DNA of 64,000 nucleotides, taken from positions 34,359 to 98,358 of the forward strand of contig SAQG01000022.1 in the NCBI GenBank assembly GCA_004020315.1, written 5' to 3'. Below, piece after piece: positions 41,933 through 50,521 of this stretch. Made by a program: the position numbers and the translations under genes. Each line of letters starts with the position of its first letter. The first letter of the stretch is position 1. The stretch comes from Mesorhizobium sp. (GTDB taxonomy: Bacteria; Pseudomonadota; Alphaproteobacteria; Rhizobiales; Rhizobiaceae). The notes beneath the pieces were generated by a model. It searched no databases and was not told the origin of the DNA. It worked only from the letters and a program-made list of their open reading frames with translations.

Positions 41933-43275
41933 TGACCTACGATGGAATACTCGACGCGATCGGGACGATCCTGCGCGACAAGCTCGACAACCAGCACATG
42001 GATGCCTTTGCGCCGCAAGCCAGGCTGAATGAGGATCTGTATCTCGACTCCGTGCTCATTCTCGAGATCATGCTCGCTCTTGAACTCGACCACGGTGTCG
42101 CGCTGCCCGAAGAGGTGATCAGTCGCCAGGATCTGGACACCGTGGATGACCTGGCCCGGCTGTTTGTCAAGGCGTCTGAACCAAGTGGAACACTGGTGAA
42201 GCCCGCAAAAGAACTTGTTCTCGCTCGCGCCGAAAGAGAAGCGGCCGAGCGGATCGGCGTGCATGGCGAGGACTTCGTCGACATCAAGGTCCATTGCTTC
42301 GTCAGCAATGTCTGCCACGCGGTGAAGCAAAGGCAGCTCGATCATCGACCCTTCTTCTTCGGCGTCTGGGATGCGGGTTTCGCCGTCGATAAAAGCTGGC
42401 GGCTGGCGTATCACGCATCTGAAATCAACCACGACTTCTTCCGCGATTGGTTCGAGCGTCTGTACGGCGCCAAGGTTCGTCAATGGTATCGGCCGGACGC
42501 CGCGAAGGTAGAGAACCTGGCGACGATGCTGGAGCTTCTGGAGCGCAAGAAGGAGAGCGAGTATCTGATGGTCATGCTCGATCTCTTCCATCTGCCCGAG
42601 CGCGAGAACAAGTTCAACCAGAACCCGTTCCCGCACTATTTGATGCTGGAACACACCGACGATCCCGCAGTATGGATGGTTCTAGACCCGGATTTCCGCT
42701 GGGAAGGCAGGATCGAGAAGCAGAAAGTCATCAATGCGATCATGCAGCCGACCGTTGCGGGCGGTTTCATTTTCGACGCTGCCGACATCAGGAAACCGTC
42801 CGCCGTCGATCTGCGCGACTATTTCCTTGCCTGTTTCCATGAAGACGACAATCTGCTGACGCGCGCCACGCGCGAAGTCGTTCGCGCGCATTTGGAAGGC
42901 CGCGACGGCGTGAAACTGCCCGAGTTGTCGATGGCGCTGCGCGAGCTGCCGGTCATCTCGATCCGCAAATACGCATTGGAGCACGGCTTTGCCTTCTTCT
43001 GGCGATCGCTGCAGCTTTCCAACGCCGAGTTCGACACGATCTGCGACGACATCGAATCTTTGATCCAGGAATTCAAGGCGCTTCACTACGCCATCATGAA
43101 GCTCAGCCAGACAGGCAACGAAGCCTTGGCGGCACGGGTATTCGAGAAACTCGATGTGCTGGACGCCATGGAGCGGTCCCTGAAGGGCCGCCTCGCTCAA
43201 ACCTATCGGGTGTGGTGCGACACGCGCGGCCTCCTGCACGCGCCCCGACACGATCTGGAGGACGCCGTCGCATGA
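41932..43275 (+). CDS. Fused aryl carrier protein and petrobactin condensing protein (AsbD-AsbE)
   Basis: 447 residues with two parts. Residues 1 to about 85 are an acyl/aryl carrier domain with the phosphopantetheine serine Ser40 in 'LYLDSVLILEIM'. Residues about 100 to 447 resemble AsbE, the protein that transfers the aryl group from the carrier to spermidine ('HCFVSNVCHAVKQRQLDHRP', 'FFFGVWDAGFAV', 'YHASEINHDFF', 'FDAADIRKPSAVDLRDYFLA'). In Bacillus asbD and asbE are separate genes, so this is a fusion. The linker (about 85-100) is Ser/Pro/Lys rich. It overlaps asbF by four bases. Confidence 0.85.
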   Translation: MTYDGILDAIGTILRDKLDNQHMDAFAPQARLNEDLYLDSVLILEIMLALELDHGVALPEEVISRQDLDTVDDLARLFVKASEPSGTLVKPAKELVLARAEREAAERIGVHGEDFVDIKVHCFVSNVCHAVKQRQLDHRPFFFGVWDAGFAVDKSWRLAYHASEINHDFFRDWFERLYGAKVRQWYRPDAAKVENLATMLELLERKKESEYLMVMLDLFHLPERENKFNQNPFPHYLMLEHTDDPAVWMVLDPDFRWEGRIEKQKVINAIMQPTVAGGFIFDAADIRKPSAVDLRDYFLACFHEDDNLLTRATREVVRAHLEGRDGVKLPELSMALRELPVISIRKYALEHGFAFFWRSLQLSNAEFDTICDDIESLIQEFKALHYAIMKLSQTGNEALAARVFEKLDVLDAMERSLKGRLAQTYRVWCDTRGLLHAPRHDLEDAVA

Positions 43276-44117
43276 GACTGTCGCTCTGCACAATCACGTT
43301 CCGCCACCACCTGCTGTCGCTGGAGGATATCGCGCGATGGGCGGCAGCGAACGATTTCCAGGGCATCGAACTCTGGGGCGCACACGCGCGCAACATGCAG
43401 CATATGACCGACCGCAATGCCGACTGGATGGCGGCGCTCGGCCTTTCCGTGCCGATGCTCAGCGACTATCTACCTCTCGACGAGGATCTGGCATCGCTGC
43501 GCCACGCCACGTCGAACCTCTGCCGTCTGGCCGGCCGCTGGGGCGCCCGCAAGGTGCGTACGTTCGCCGGCAAGTCGGCAAGCCGGGACACCTCGCCCGA
43601 AGCGCGCTGGCGACTGTCGGCGCGACTTAAGGACGCCTGCATGATGGCGCAGGACCAGGATTGCCAGCTACTGGTGGAGACACATCCGGGAACGCTTGCC
43701 GATACGCTGTCGTCGACGCAGCGCCTGCTTGAGGAGGTCGATCATCCCGCGCTGGGGATCAATTTCGACACTTTGCACGTCTGGGAAGGGGGCGCTGATC
43801 CCGTCGCCGCGCATCGCGCGCTGTTGCCGCATATCCGGCACTACCATCTCAAAAACGTGCGCTCGCGTGCCGACCTCGCCGTATTCGAGCCGGCAAACGT
43901 CTATGCCGCGGCCGGAAAGCGGGCGGGCATGACCGCGCTTTTCGATGGCGCGGTGGATTATCTGGAATTCGTGGATGAGTTGTTCGAGCGCGAGGAGGTA
44001 GATGCCTCGCTGGAATGGTTCGGCGGCGACTGCTTCAACATACTCGCCAACGACGCACGCAACATGCGTCTGCTGCAGGCGGACCGCGAAGCACCCATCC
44101 GCGCTGGCGCTGCTTGA
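43272..44117 (+). CDS. asbF: 3-dehydroshikimate dehydratase, AsbF-like
   Basis: 281 residues, a TIM-barrel of the xylose-isomerase-like superfamily. AsbF makes 3,4-dihydroxybenzoate from 3-dehydroshikimate, the catechol precursor of petrobactin. Metal and active-site stretches: 'FQGIELWGAHARNM', 'LLVETHPGTLADT', 'LGINFDTLHVWEGG', 'YHLKNV' and 'ASLEWFGGDCF'. ATG at 43272 overlaps the stop of the fused gene. It is the last gene of the biosynthetic operon, converging on the receptor gene. Confidence 0.92.
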   Translation: MRLSLCTITFRHHLLSLEDIARWAAANDFQGIELWGAHARNMQHMTDRNADWMAALGLSVPMLSDYLPLDEDLASLRHATSNLCRLAGRWGARKVRTFAGKSASRDTSPEARWRLSARLKDACMMAQDQDCQLLVETHPGTLADTLSSTQRLLEEVDHPALGINFDTLHVWEGGADPVAAHRALLPHIRHYHLKNVRSRADLAVFEPANVYAAAGKRAGMTALFDGAVDYLEFVDELFEREEVDASLEWFGGDCFNILANDARNMRLLQADREAPIRAGAA

Positions 44118-44190
44118 GCGTCGAAGGCGCCAACGCAACCATCGTTTCACAGCCGGCGCGGGCGATTGACCACGCCGGCGTTTTCCAACG

Positions 44191-46284
44191 TCAGAACCGC
44201 GCCGTGGCGCTCAGCCGGAACGAGCGGCCGGGATCGTAGTGCGGCACCACACCGGCGAAATCCTGCCCGTAGGCGGCGCGATCGGTGTAGGTCTCGTCGA
44301 ATATATTGAGGGCGTCGGCGCGCAGCGTGAAGTTCGGCCTCGAAGGCGGCGTCCATTCGACGTAGGCGTTCACCACTTCGTATCCCGGAAGTTCCCTCTT
44401 CTCGCTCTCCGGGTCGGTGTCATGCCGCACCAGGGTCCTGTCGGTCTTCAAGGCGATCTCGATGTCGCCACCGACTTTGACGCCCCAGTCGTCGAATGTG
44501 TAGCCGGCGCCGATCATCACGATCTGGCCGAGAGGAGTCGTCAAATAGCGGCCGATCTCCGTATCAGCGGGCTTGCCGTCGACGTCGGCATTGATGTCGG
44601 CGTATTTCACACTGACAAAGCCGGCGTCCCAATCATAGCGGCCGCCGATTTCCCAGCCCTTAGAAACGAGATCGAGCGTGCGGATCGATGTGTCCCCGGG
44701 AAGGTATGGCTCGCGCCCGTAAACCGGCAGGCGTGCGCTGTCGATGTTCGTACGGAACACGTTGGCCTCGAAGGTGAAGCCGTTGTAACGCATTTCGAGC
44801 CCCGCTGTGTAGTTATCGGACGTCACCGGCTCCGGGCCATCGCCATAGGTCCAGAGTGGGTTCTGGATAAAATTCTCCGCCAGCGGAACACCGCCCCAGA
44901 CATGCGAGGTGCCAGCCTTGGCGGTAAGGAACTCCGGCACAAGATCGTATTCGCCGGAGATGTTGCCACTCAGGCCCGCGTTGTTCCAATCCGAATCGTC
45001 GACGCCGGTGAACCATTGATGGTCTCCACGTGCGCCGAAGGAGATCCTCGCCCGATCGAACGGCTCCAGGCGAGCCTGGGCATAAGCGCCGACGTTGCTG
45101 GCGCGTTCGTCGGCAAATTCGAAGAACCCGGGAAAACGCGATTCCAGTGCGGCCTTGTCGCTGTAGAAATCGAAACCCGCGGTGACGCTTCCGATGTCGA
45201 GCGAAAATCGGTTTTCGAGCTTGCCATTGAAACTGTTCGTTTCGCCCTCGGCCGGACCCGAGGTCACCGGCCGCCGGCGGCCGTATACTTCGGTTTCGAG
45301 ATCGGTCTTGCTGTAGGCGATCACGATCTTCGGATCCCACCAGCCTTCTGGCGAGGTGTCGGTGTAGGTGAAGACCGTATTCTGGCGGCTCAGATCGTAG
45401 TTGCGGGTCTCCGGCTCGGCACCGATATTAATATATACATTGGCGCGATAGGGGCGCAGCGCGTCGTCGCGGACCTGTTCGTGGCTGAGCTCGAAGCGAT
45501 GGCCCTCGACGCTCTCGTAAGCGACCTTGGCTAACCCGCTAATGAGATCGGTGCCAGTCCCCGGCATCTCCTGGCCGTTGCCGGCCGTGAAGTTGCCGCC
45601 ACGGCCGTAGTTGATGTAGCCGAGATACTCGAACCCGTCCTGCTGGCCGAAGGCGCTCACGCCAGTGGTGAATGTCTCGCTGTTGGTGTCCCAAATGCCG
45701 GTGACGAAACCGCCGAAGTTGCGGCCGGGTTCGAGCAGATCAACCGCATCCTTGGTCTCGAATCCTAGCGAACCCGCGAGCGCGCCCGGACCGGCATCGG
45801 CCGGCGCGACGCCTGCCTGCACGGACGCTGCCTTCAGCAATGCCGGGTCGAGCAGATAGGTGCCGTTGTGGTGGAACACCTTGTTGTTTTGTCGTGACCC
45901 GTCGACAGTCACGGCCAGATTGTTCTCATCGACACCGTTGACATAGATCTTCTGCGTGCTGGGGATCGCCCCGCCGACGGCGATCTGCGGTTCACCGGAG
46001 AACACCTCCCTCAAATCCTGCGGTTTCTTGCGGTCGATCTCCTGCTGGTCGATGGTGATCAGGTCGGCACCGGCCGTCGCGTTAGCGCCCGCCCCCACGT
46101 CCACGACGAGAATGGTGTCGAGTTGCGTGCCCCCGGCGGGAGCTTGGGCTTCTTCATTTTCTTCGGTCGTGCTCGTCCTGGCTTCCGCTTCCGCGGCGGG
46201 AGCAGACTGCGCCAGCGCTTCGGGACACAAGAAAATGGACATCGCGGTGCTGACGGTCAGCGCTCGCAACAGATCGGATGACAT
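44191..46284 (-). CDS. TonB-dependent outer membrane receptor, probably for the petrobactin-type siderophore
   Basis: 697 residues: signal peptide (about 1-25), a short acidic linker, a TonB-box-like 'DTILVVDV' (about 56-63), a plug domain ('ADLITIDQQEIDRKKPQDLREVF' region) and a beta barrel ending in '...SFRLSATARF' with the terminal Phe needed for insertion. The plug resembles the heme/hemoglobin receptor branch of the family, but the siderophore genes on both sides argue for siderophore uptake. It is convergent with asbF and upstream of the importer genes in the opposite-strand block. Confidence 0.88.
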   Translation of the reverse strand: MSSDLLRALTVSTAMSIFLCPEALAQSAPAAEAEARTSTTEENEEAQAPAGGTQLDTILVVDVGAGANATAGADLITIDQQEIDRKKPQDLREVFSGEPQIAVGGAIPSTQKIYVNGVDENNLAVTVDGSRQNNKVFHHNGTYLLDPALLKAASVQAGVAPADAGPGALAGSLGFETKDAVDLLEPGRNFGGFVTGIWDTNSETFTTGVSAFGQQDGFEYLGYINYGRGGNFTAGNGQEMPGTGTDLISGLAKVAYESVEGHRFELSHEQVRDDALRPYRANVYINIGAEPETRNYDLSRQNTVFTYTDTSPEGWWDPKIVIAYSKTDLETEVYGRRRPVTSGPAEGETNSFNGKLENRFSLDIGSVTAGFDFYSDKAALESRFPGFFEFADERASNVGAYAQARLEPFDRARISFGARGDHQWFTGVDDSDWNNAGLSGNISGEYDLVPEFLTAKAGTSHVWGGVPLAENFIQNPLWTYGDGPEPVTSDNYTAGLEMRYNGFTFEANVFRTNIDSARLPVYGREPYLPGDTSIRTLDLVSKGWEIGGRYDWDAGFVSVKYADINADVDGKPADTEIGRYLTTPLGQIVMIGAGYTFDDWGVKVGGDIEIALKTDRTLVRHDTDPESEKRELPGYEVVNAYVEWTPPSRPNFTLRADALNIFDETYTDRAAYGQDFAGVVPHYDPGRSFRLSATARF

Positions 46285-46452
46285 CGGCTAAATCCCCTCG
46301 ATTACTGTAGCCCCGGCTGGCGCGAACCGCGCCTGTGGGAACTGCCTTAGCGCATCGGTTGCGCTGCGGCAATAAACTTGATAATAAAAATCCACTTTAT
46401 GCAAGCTGTTGTAACTGCTTCGCTCTTCGAGCGCCGCAGAGCGGAAGCATGC

Positions 46453-47211
46453 TCAGGCGTGGTGCAAAACGGTCAGCCGACCGTCGATGTGTTCGACCCG
46501 CATCGAGAAGCCAAAAATGCTCTCCAGTATGTCCGGCCGGATGACGTCGGCGGTCTGGCCCGAGGCGACAACGGCGCCGTCTTTCATCGCGACGATACGG
46601 TCGGCGTACGAGGCTGCATGATTGATGTCATGGAGCACGATGAGCACCGTCTTGCCGTGCTCGTCGGCGATGCGTCTCAGCGTTCGCATCAGGTTTCTTG
46701 CATGAAACATGTCGAGATTGTTCAGCGGCTCGTCGAGAAGGATGTAATCCGTCCCCTGGCAGAAGGTCATGGCGACAAGGGCACGCTGCCGTTGCCCGCC
46801 TGACAAGGTGTCGATGAAGCGCGGCGTCAGATCGCTGAGATCGAACTGTTCGAGGGACGCCGCGATGATTTCGTGGTCTTTCGCGGTCAGCCGCCCGCGG
46901 TGATGCGGGAAACGACCAAACCCCACCAGTTCAACGACGCGCAGGCGGCTTGCGACGCCGGGATCCTGTCGCAGGATGGCCATGATCTTTGCCAACTGCC
47001 GGCTCGGCGTCGTATCGACCGGCAGCCCATCGACTGTGATGCGGCCGCTTTGCAGGGGCCGCAGGCGGGCGATCAGCGACAATAGGCTGGATTTGCCGGC
47101 GCCATTCGGTCCTACAAGCGCCGTGACGCCGCCCTTCGGCACGGTCAGGCTGACATTATCCAAAATTCGGCTGCCGCCAAGAGCCAGGGAAACGCCTGCA
47201 ATCTCGATCAT
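46453..47211 (-). CDS. Siderophore ABC importer ATP-binding protein
   Basis: 252 residues. Walker A 'GPNGAGKSS', signature 'LSGGQRQRA', Walker B 'YILLDEPLNNLD' and H-loop 'VLHDINHA'. It belongs to the FecE/FepC group of iron-siderophore ATPases; with the two permeases it matches the YclNOPQ/Fat type used for petrobactin and anguibactin. The ATG at 47211 overlaps the stop of the permease upstream; a longer open frame upstream is spurious. Confidence 0.92.
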   Translation of the reverse strand: MIEIAGVSLALGGSRILDNVSLTVPKGGVTALVGPNGAGKSSLLSLIARLRPLQSGRITVDGLPVDTTPSRQLAKIMAILRQDPGVASRLRVVELVGFGRFPHHRGRLTAKDHEIIAASLEQFDLSDLTPRFIDTLSGGQRQRALVAMTFCQGTDYILLDEPLNNLDMFHARNLMRTLRRIADEHGKTVLIVLHDINHAASYADRIVAMKDGAVVASGQTADVIRPDILESIFGFSMRVEHIDGRLTVLHHA

Positions 47212-48179
47212 CGCCGGCCCCCGGCAAACAGAATGGCGAGGAACACGATGCCGCCGACAAATTCCACGACGATGCCGAGGCTGCCTTCCCCGCCCAGAGC
47301 GTGCTGGAGGACCGTCTGGCCGCCCACGAGCACGATTATCGCCGTGAGCGCGGCTGCCGGGAGTAGGATGGCATGCCGGTTGGTGCCCACGATGCGTTCG
47401 GCGAGCGAAACCACCAGCAGGCCCAGAAACGCCATCGGGCCGACCAGCGCCGTCGACGCCGAGACGAGCGCGGCGACAAGAACCAGCAGCCCCGCAGCCG
47501 TGCCGCGCCACGCGACGCCCAGCCCAATGGCTGTGTCGGTGCCCAGCGAGAGCACATCGAGAATATGTCGCGCCCGCCAGGCGATGGCGACACCCGCCAC
47601 AGTGATCACGCCAGCCAAAAGCAGGAGATCCGGTTCCACCGTATTGAAGCTAGCGAAGACCGCACCTTGCAGCACGGCGAAGTCGTTCGGATCCAGCAGC
47701 CGCGCCAGCAACGTCGTCAGCGAACGGAACAGCACGCCCAGCACGACGCCCGTCAGCAGCATCAGCGTCAGGTCGAAACGCCGCCGAAGCATCGGTAGGA
47801 AAAGCGCCAGCGCGAGGCTCGTCATTACGGTGAAATTGCCGAGGAAGTGCAGGCGGGGATCGATGCCGGCAAAACCGAAACCGCTCAGCGCAAAAACAAG
47901 CGCGGTCTGGCAGAAGACGTAGAGCGCATCCAGCCCCATGATCGATGGAGTGATGATGCGGTTGGCGCAAACGGTCTGAAACACGACCGTCGAAACCGCC
48001 ACCGCCACGCCGACCAGAACCATCGCCGCCAACCGCGCTGCGCGCAGTTCGATCACGAAGGCGAGGTTGCCACGCAGGCCGATGGTCATGAACGCCACGC
48101 CGACCAGCATTGCGACCGCCGCCATCATCACGAGGCGGCCCTCGTGCCGCATCACGCGTTGTATCACGACGTCAGTCAT
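47208..48179 (-). CDS. Siderophore ABC importer permease 2 (FecCD/BtuC family)
   Basis: 323 residues with nine or ten membrane segments. FecCD marks: 'VCANRIITPSIMGLDALYVF', 'LLTGVVLGVLFRSLTTLL' and 'STALVGPMAFLGLLVVSLAERIVG' (core 'GPMAFLGLLV'). It starts at the ATG 48179, overlapping the end of permease 1 by eight bases, and pairs with it as a heterodimer. It is of the FatC/YclO type. Confidence 0.92.
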   Translation of the reverse strand: MTDVVIQRVMRHEGRLVMMAAVAMLVGVAFMTIGLRGNLAFVIELRAARLAAMVLVGVAVAVSTVVFQTVCANRIITPSIMGLDALYVFCQTALVFALSGFGFAGIDPRLHFLGNFTVMTSLALALFLPMLRRRFDLTLMLLTGVVLGVLFRSLTTLLARLLDPNDFAVLQGAVFASFNTVEPDLLLLAGVITVAGVAIAWRARHILDVLSLGTDTAIGLGVAWRGTAAGLLVLVAALVSASTALVGPMAFLGLLVVSLAERIVGTNRHAILLPAAALTAIIVLVGGQTVLQHALGGEGSLGIVVEFVGGIVFLAILFAGGRR

Positions 48180-49149
48180 TGCTGTTTCGGCCAAGTAGCA
48201 GGACGAGGAAAAGCACCGCCCCGACGACGCCGAGGATCGTGCCGACCGGAACCTCGTAAGGGAAACGGATGAGCCTGCCAATGATGTCGCAGGCAAGCAC
48301 CAACGCCGCACCACCGCCGGCGACCCCTGGCAAGGTGTGGCGCAGGTTTTCGCCAGCGAAGCGCGATACGATGTTGGGCGCGACAAGGCCGACGAACGGG
48401 ATCGTTCCGACGACGACCACGGTCAGAGCGGTGATGGCCGAGACGATAACCAGGCCGAGCCGAAGCATGCCGGTATAGTTCAGGCCAAGCCCTATGCTGA
48501 CGTCCCTGCCCAGCGAAAGCATCGTCAGGCGGTCGGCTGTCCACCAGGCCAATACGACCAGTGCGCCAGCAACCCACAACAGTTCATAGCGCCCGCGCAG
48601 GATGCCGGAAAACTCGCCCGTCATCCACACTTCGAGATATTGCAGGAGATCCAGGTGCCATGCGGCAAAGGTCGCGGCAGCGCCAATGACGCCGCCATAA
48701 ACCAATCCGAACAGCGGAACGAGAAAAGGCTGTGTCGGCGGCAGCCTGTGCGCAAGCATGAGGAAAACGGATGTCCCGGCGAGAGCGGTCACCGCCGCGC
48801 CGGCCGCTTTCCATCCAAGCGATGCATTTGGCCACACGAGCGTAACGACCAGTATGCCCAGTGCCGCAGATTGCGCGGTTCCCGCCGTCGACGGCTCGAC
48901 GAAACGGTTGCGGGCAAGCGTCTGCATCACAAGCCCTGCGATGGCCAAGGCGCTGCCGGCCAGAAGTGCCGCCAACGTCCTTGGCAAGCGGCTGATCATG
49001 ATCAGCCGCAACGCTTCCGGGTCAGCCAGACTGCCTATGGCAAGCTCACCGACGCCGACGAACAGACTGGCCACAAAGAGCGCCAGCAGGGTTGCGGCGC
49101 CTACGGCTCGATAAGCGAAACCCTGAGAGCCAAGCGATCCGGCGGTCAT
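48172..49149 (-). CDS. Siderophore ABC importer permease 1 (FecCD/BtuC family)
   Basis: 325 residues, strongly hydrophobic. Typical stretches: 'RLPRTLAALLAGSALAIAGL', 'QTLARNRFVEPSTAG', 'WMTGEFSGILRGRYELL' and 'GTIPFVGLVAPNIVSRF'. It is of the FatD/YclN type. The ATG at 49149 overlaps the stop of the binding-protein gene (ATGA), so the four importer genes are coupled. Confidence 0.92.
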   Translation of the reverse strand: MTAGSLGSQGFAYRAVGAATLLALFVASLFVGVGELAIGSLADPEALRLIMISRLPRTLAALLAGSALAIAGLVMQTLARNRFVEPSTAGTAQSAALGILVVTLVWPNASLGWKAAGAAVTALAGTSVFLMLAHRLPPTQPFLVPLFGLVYGGVIGAAATFAAWHLDLLQYLEVWMTGEFSGILRGRYELLWVAGALVVLAWWTADRLTMLSLGRDVSIGLGLNYTGMLRLGLVIVSAITALTVVVVGTIPFVGLVAPNIVSRFAGENLRHTLPGVAGGGAALVLACDIIGRLIRFPYEVPVGTILGVVGAVLFLVLLLGRNSND

Positions 49150-50051
49150 TGGGTCCGCGAGAATGCGTCTCGAATGGTCTTAAGCACGCGCTTCGTCGAC
49201 TGGACGCCGCCTGCAGCGATGTAGAAATCGGCTGCCGGCATGTAGACCACCTGCCCTTTCTTCCAAGCCGTGGTTTCGGCCACCAGTTCATTGTCGAGCG
49301 TCGCCGCCCTGGCGTTCTGCTCGCCCGAACCGATCGCCGCGGCGCGATCGAGCACGATGAGCCAGTCCGGATTGGCGTCGCGGAGGAACTCGAAGGAAAT
49401 CGCTTCGCCGTGGGTAGCGGCCTCGACATCCTCGACGGCCGGCGTGAGCTGGAGCGCCGAATGCAGCCAACCGAAGCGGGAATGCTTGCCGTAGGCGGTC
49501 ACTTTCGGGCCGCTGGTCATCAGGATCAGCGCCGTGCCCTTGCCCTTGACGGCGGCACGTGTCGACGAAAGCGCGTCATCGAGTTCCGAAGCAAGCGCCG
49601 CCGCCTCGGCCGGCTTGCCGACGAGAGCGCCGTAGGCCATCAGGCGCTGCTTTGCCTGCGCGAGCAGATCATCGCCGTTCATTGTCATGTCGATGCTCTG
49701 CGCAATCTGGCTCGTCGCCGCCAGTTGCGGCGAGGAGCGCCCGCCGACAATGATGAGGTCGGGCGCCAGCGCGCTTAGCGCCTCCAGATCGGGCTCGAAG
49801 ATGGTGCCGACGATTTCCGCGCCGTCCTTCAACTCGGCGAGTTCGGGCACATAGAGCTTATCGGGCAAGCCGGCGATCTTCACGCCCAGGCTGTTCAATG
49901 TATCGACTGCCGCAATGTCGAACACCGCGAGCGTTTGCGGCGTCTTTCCGACGCTTACCGGGCCTTTCGCGGTTTCGATCTCGGTTGCGAACGCCTGAAC
50001 GAGGAAAAGCGCCAGTGCCGGCAACGCCAGGACCGACTTGAGCCATCTCAT
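49146..50051 (-). CDS. Siderophore periplasmic binding protein (FatB/YclQ-like)
   Basis: 301 residues with a signal peptide (about 1-22). The helical-backbone binding fold is seen in 'QTLAVFDIAAVDTLNSLGVK', 'EPDLEALSALAPDLIIVGGR', 'SKLDDAL'-like helices and 'GKHSRFGWLH'. Pattern and length match FatB/YclQ, which bind petrobactin and its photoproduct. ATG at 50051 with GGAG seven bases upstream on the minus strand. First gene of the importer operon. Confidence 0.9.
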   Translation of the reverse strand: MRWLKSVLALPALALFLVQAFATEIETAKGPVSVGKTPQTLAVFDIAAVDTLNSLGVKIAGLPDKLYVPELAELKDGAEIVGTIFEPDLEALSALAPDLIIVGGRSSPQLAATSQIAQSIDMTMNGDDLLAQAKQRLMAYGALVGKPAEAAALASELDDALSSTRAAVKGKGTALILMTSGPKVTAYGKHSRFGWLHSALQLTPAVEDVEAATHGEAISFEFLRDANPDWLIVLDRAAAIGSGEQNARAATLDNELVAETTAWKKGQVVYMPAADFYIAAGGVQSTKRVLKTIRDAFSRTQ

Positions 50052-50079
50052 GAGCATGCTCCGTGTCGAAAACGACGCT

Positions 50080-50361
50080 TCAATCACGCCAGGCCAGCGG
50101 CTGGAGATTTTCACGGAAGGCGAACCGGACGAGATGCGATTCGATGACCTGCTTGGTCTCGGTCAACGCGCCGGTGTCGGCCGCTTCCACCGTTATGTCC
50201 AGCCCTTCGAGACCGGCATTCATGGTAGCCGTGCCGCAGGAAAACCGGCACTGCCCATGCCCATCACCATGAGTGACCTCCAGGTGCGCGAAATGTTTGC
50301 AGAGCTGAGCGAGATATTTGCCGGCATTCGGCGTTTCGCAGCGCGTGGTTGCAGTCAGCAT
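50080..50361 (-). CDS. DUF2218 family protein
   Basis: 93 residues. The family pattern is clear: 'TPNAGKYLAQLCKHFAHL' near the start and 'ESHLVRFAFRENLQPLAW' at the end, with a central 'ITVEAADTGAL'. DUF2218 genes are small and often lie next to iron-siderophore uptake genes, as here; their role is not known. It precedes the binding-protein gene by 28 bp, so it is probably the first cistron of the importer operon. Confidence 0.85.
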   Translation of the reverse strand: MLTATTRCETPNAGKYLAQLCKHFAHLEVTHGDGHGQCRFSCGTATMNAGLEGLDITVEAADTGALTETKQVIESHLVRFAFRENLQPLAWRD

Positions 50362-50521
50362 CGAGACCTCATAATATGATATTTACACTCCACTTATCGT
50401 AAGCTATCCCTCCAGACAAGGTCGGCCTCATCAGCAGTCGCCCGCATGAATGCCTGTAGCGACAGGCCTCGTCAGCCACGCTCCTGGCAGTCCAGACCTT
50501 CGAACAGAAAAAGCGGTTCCA

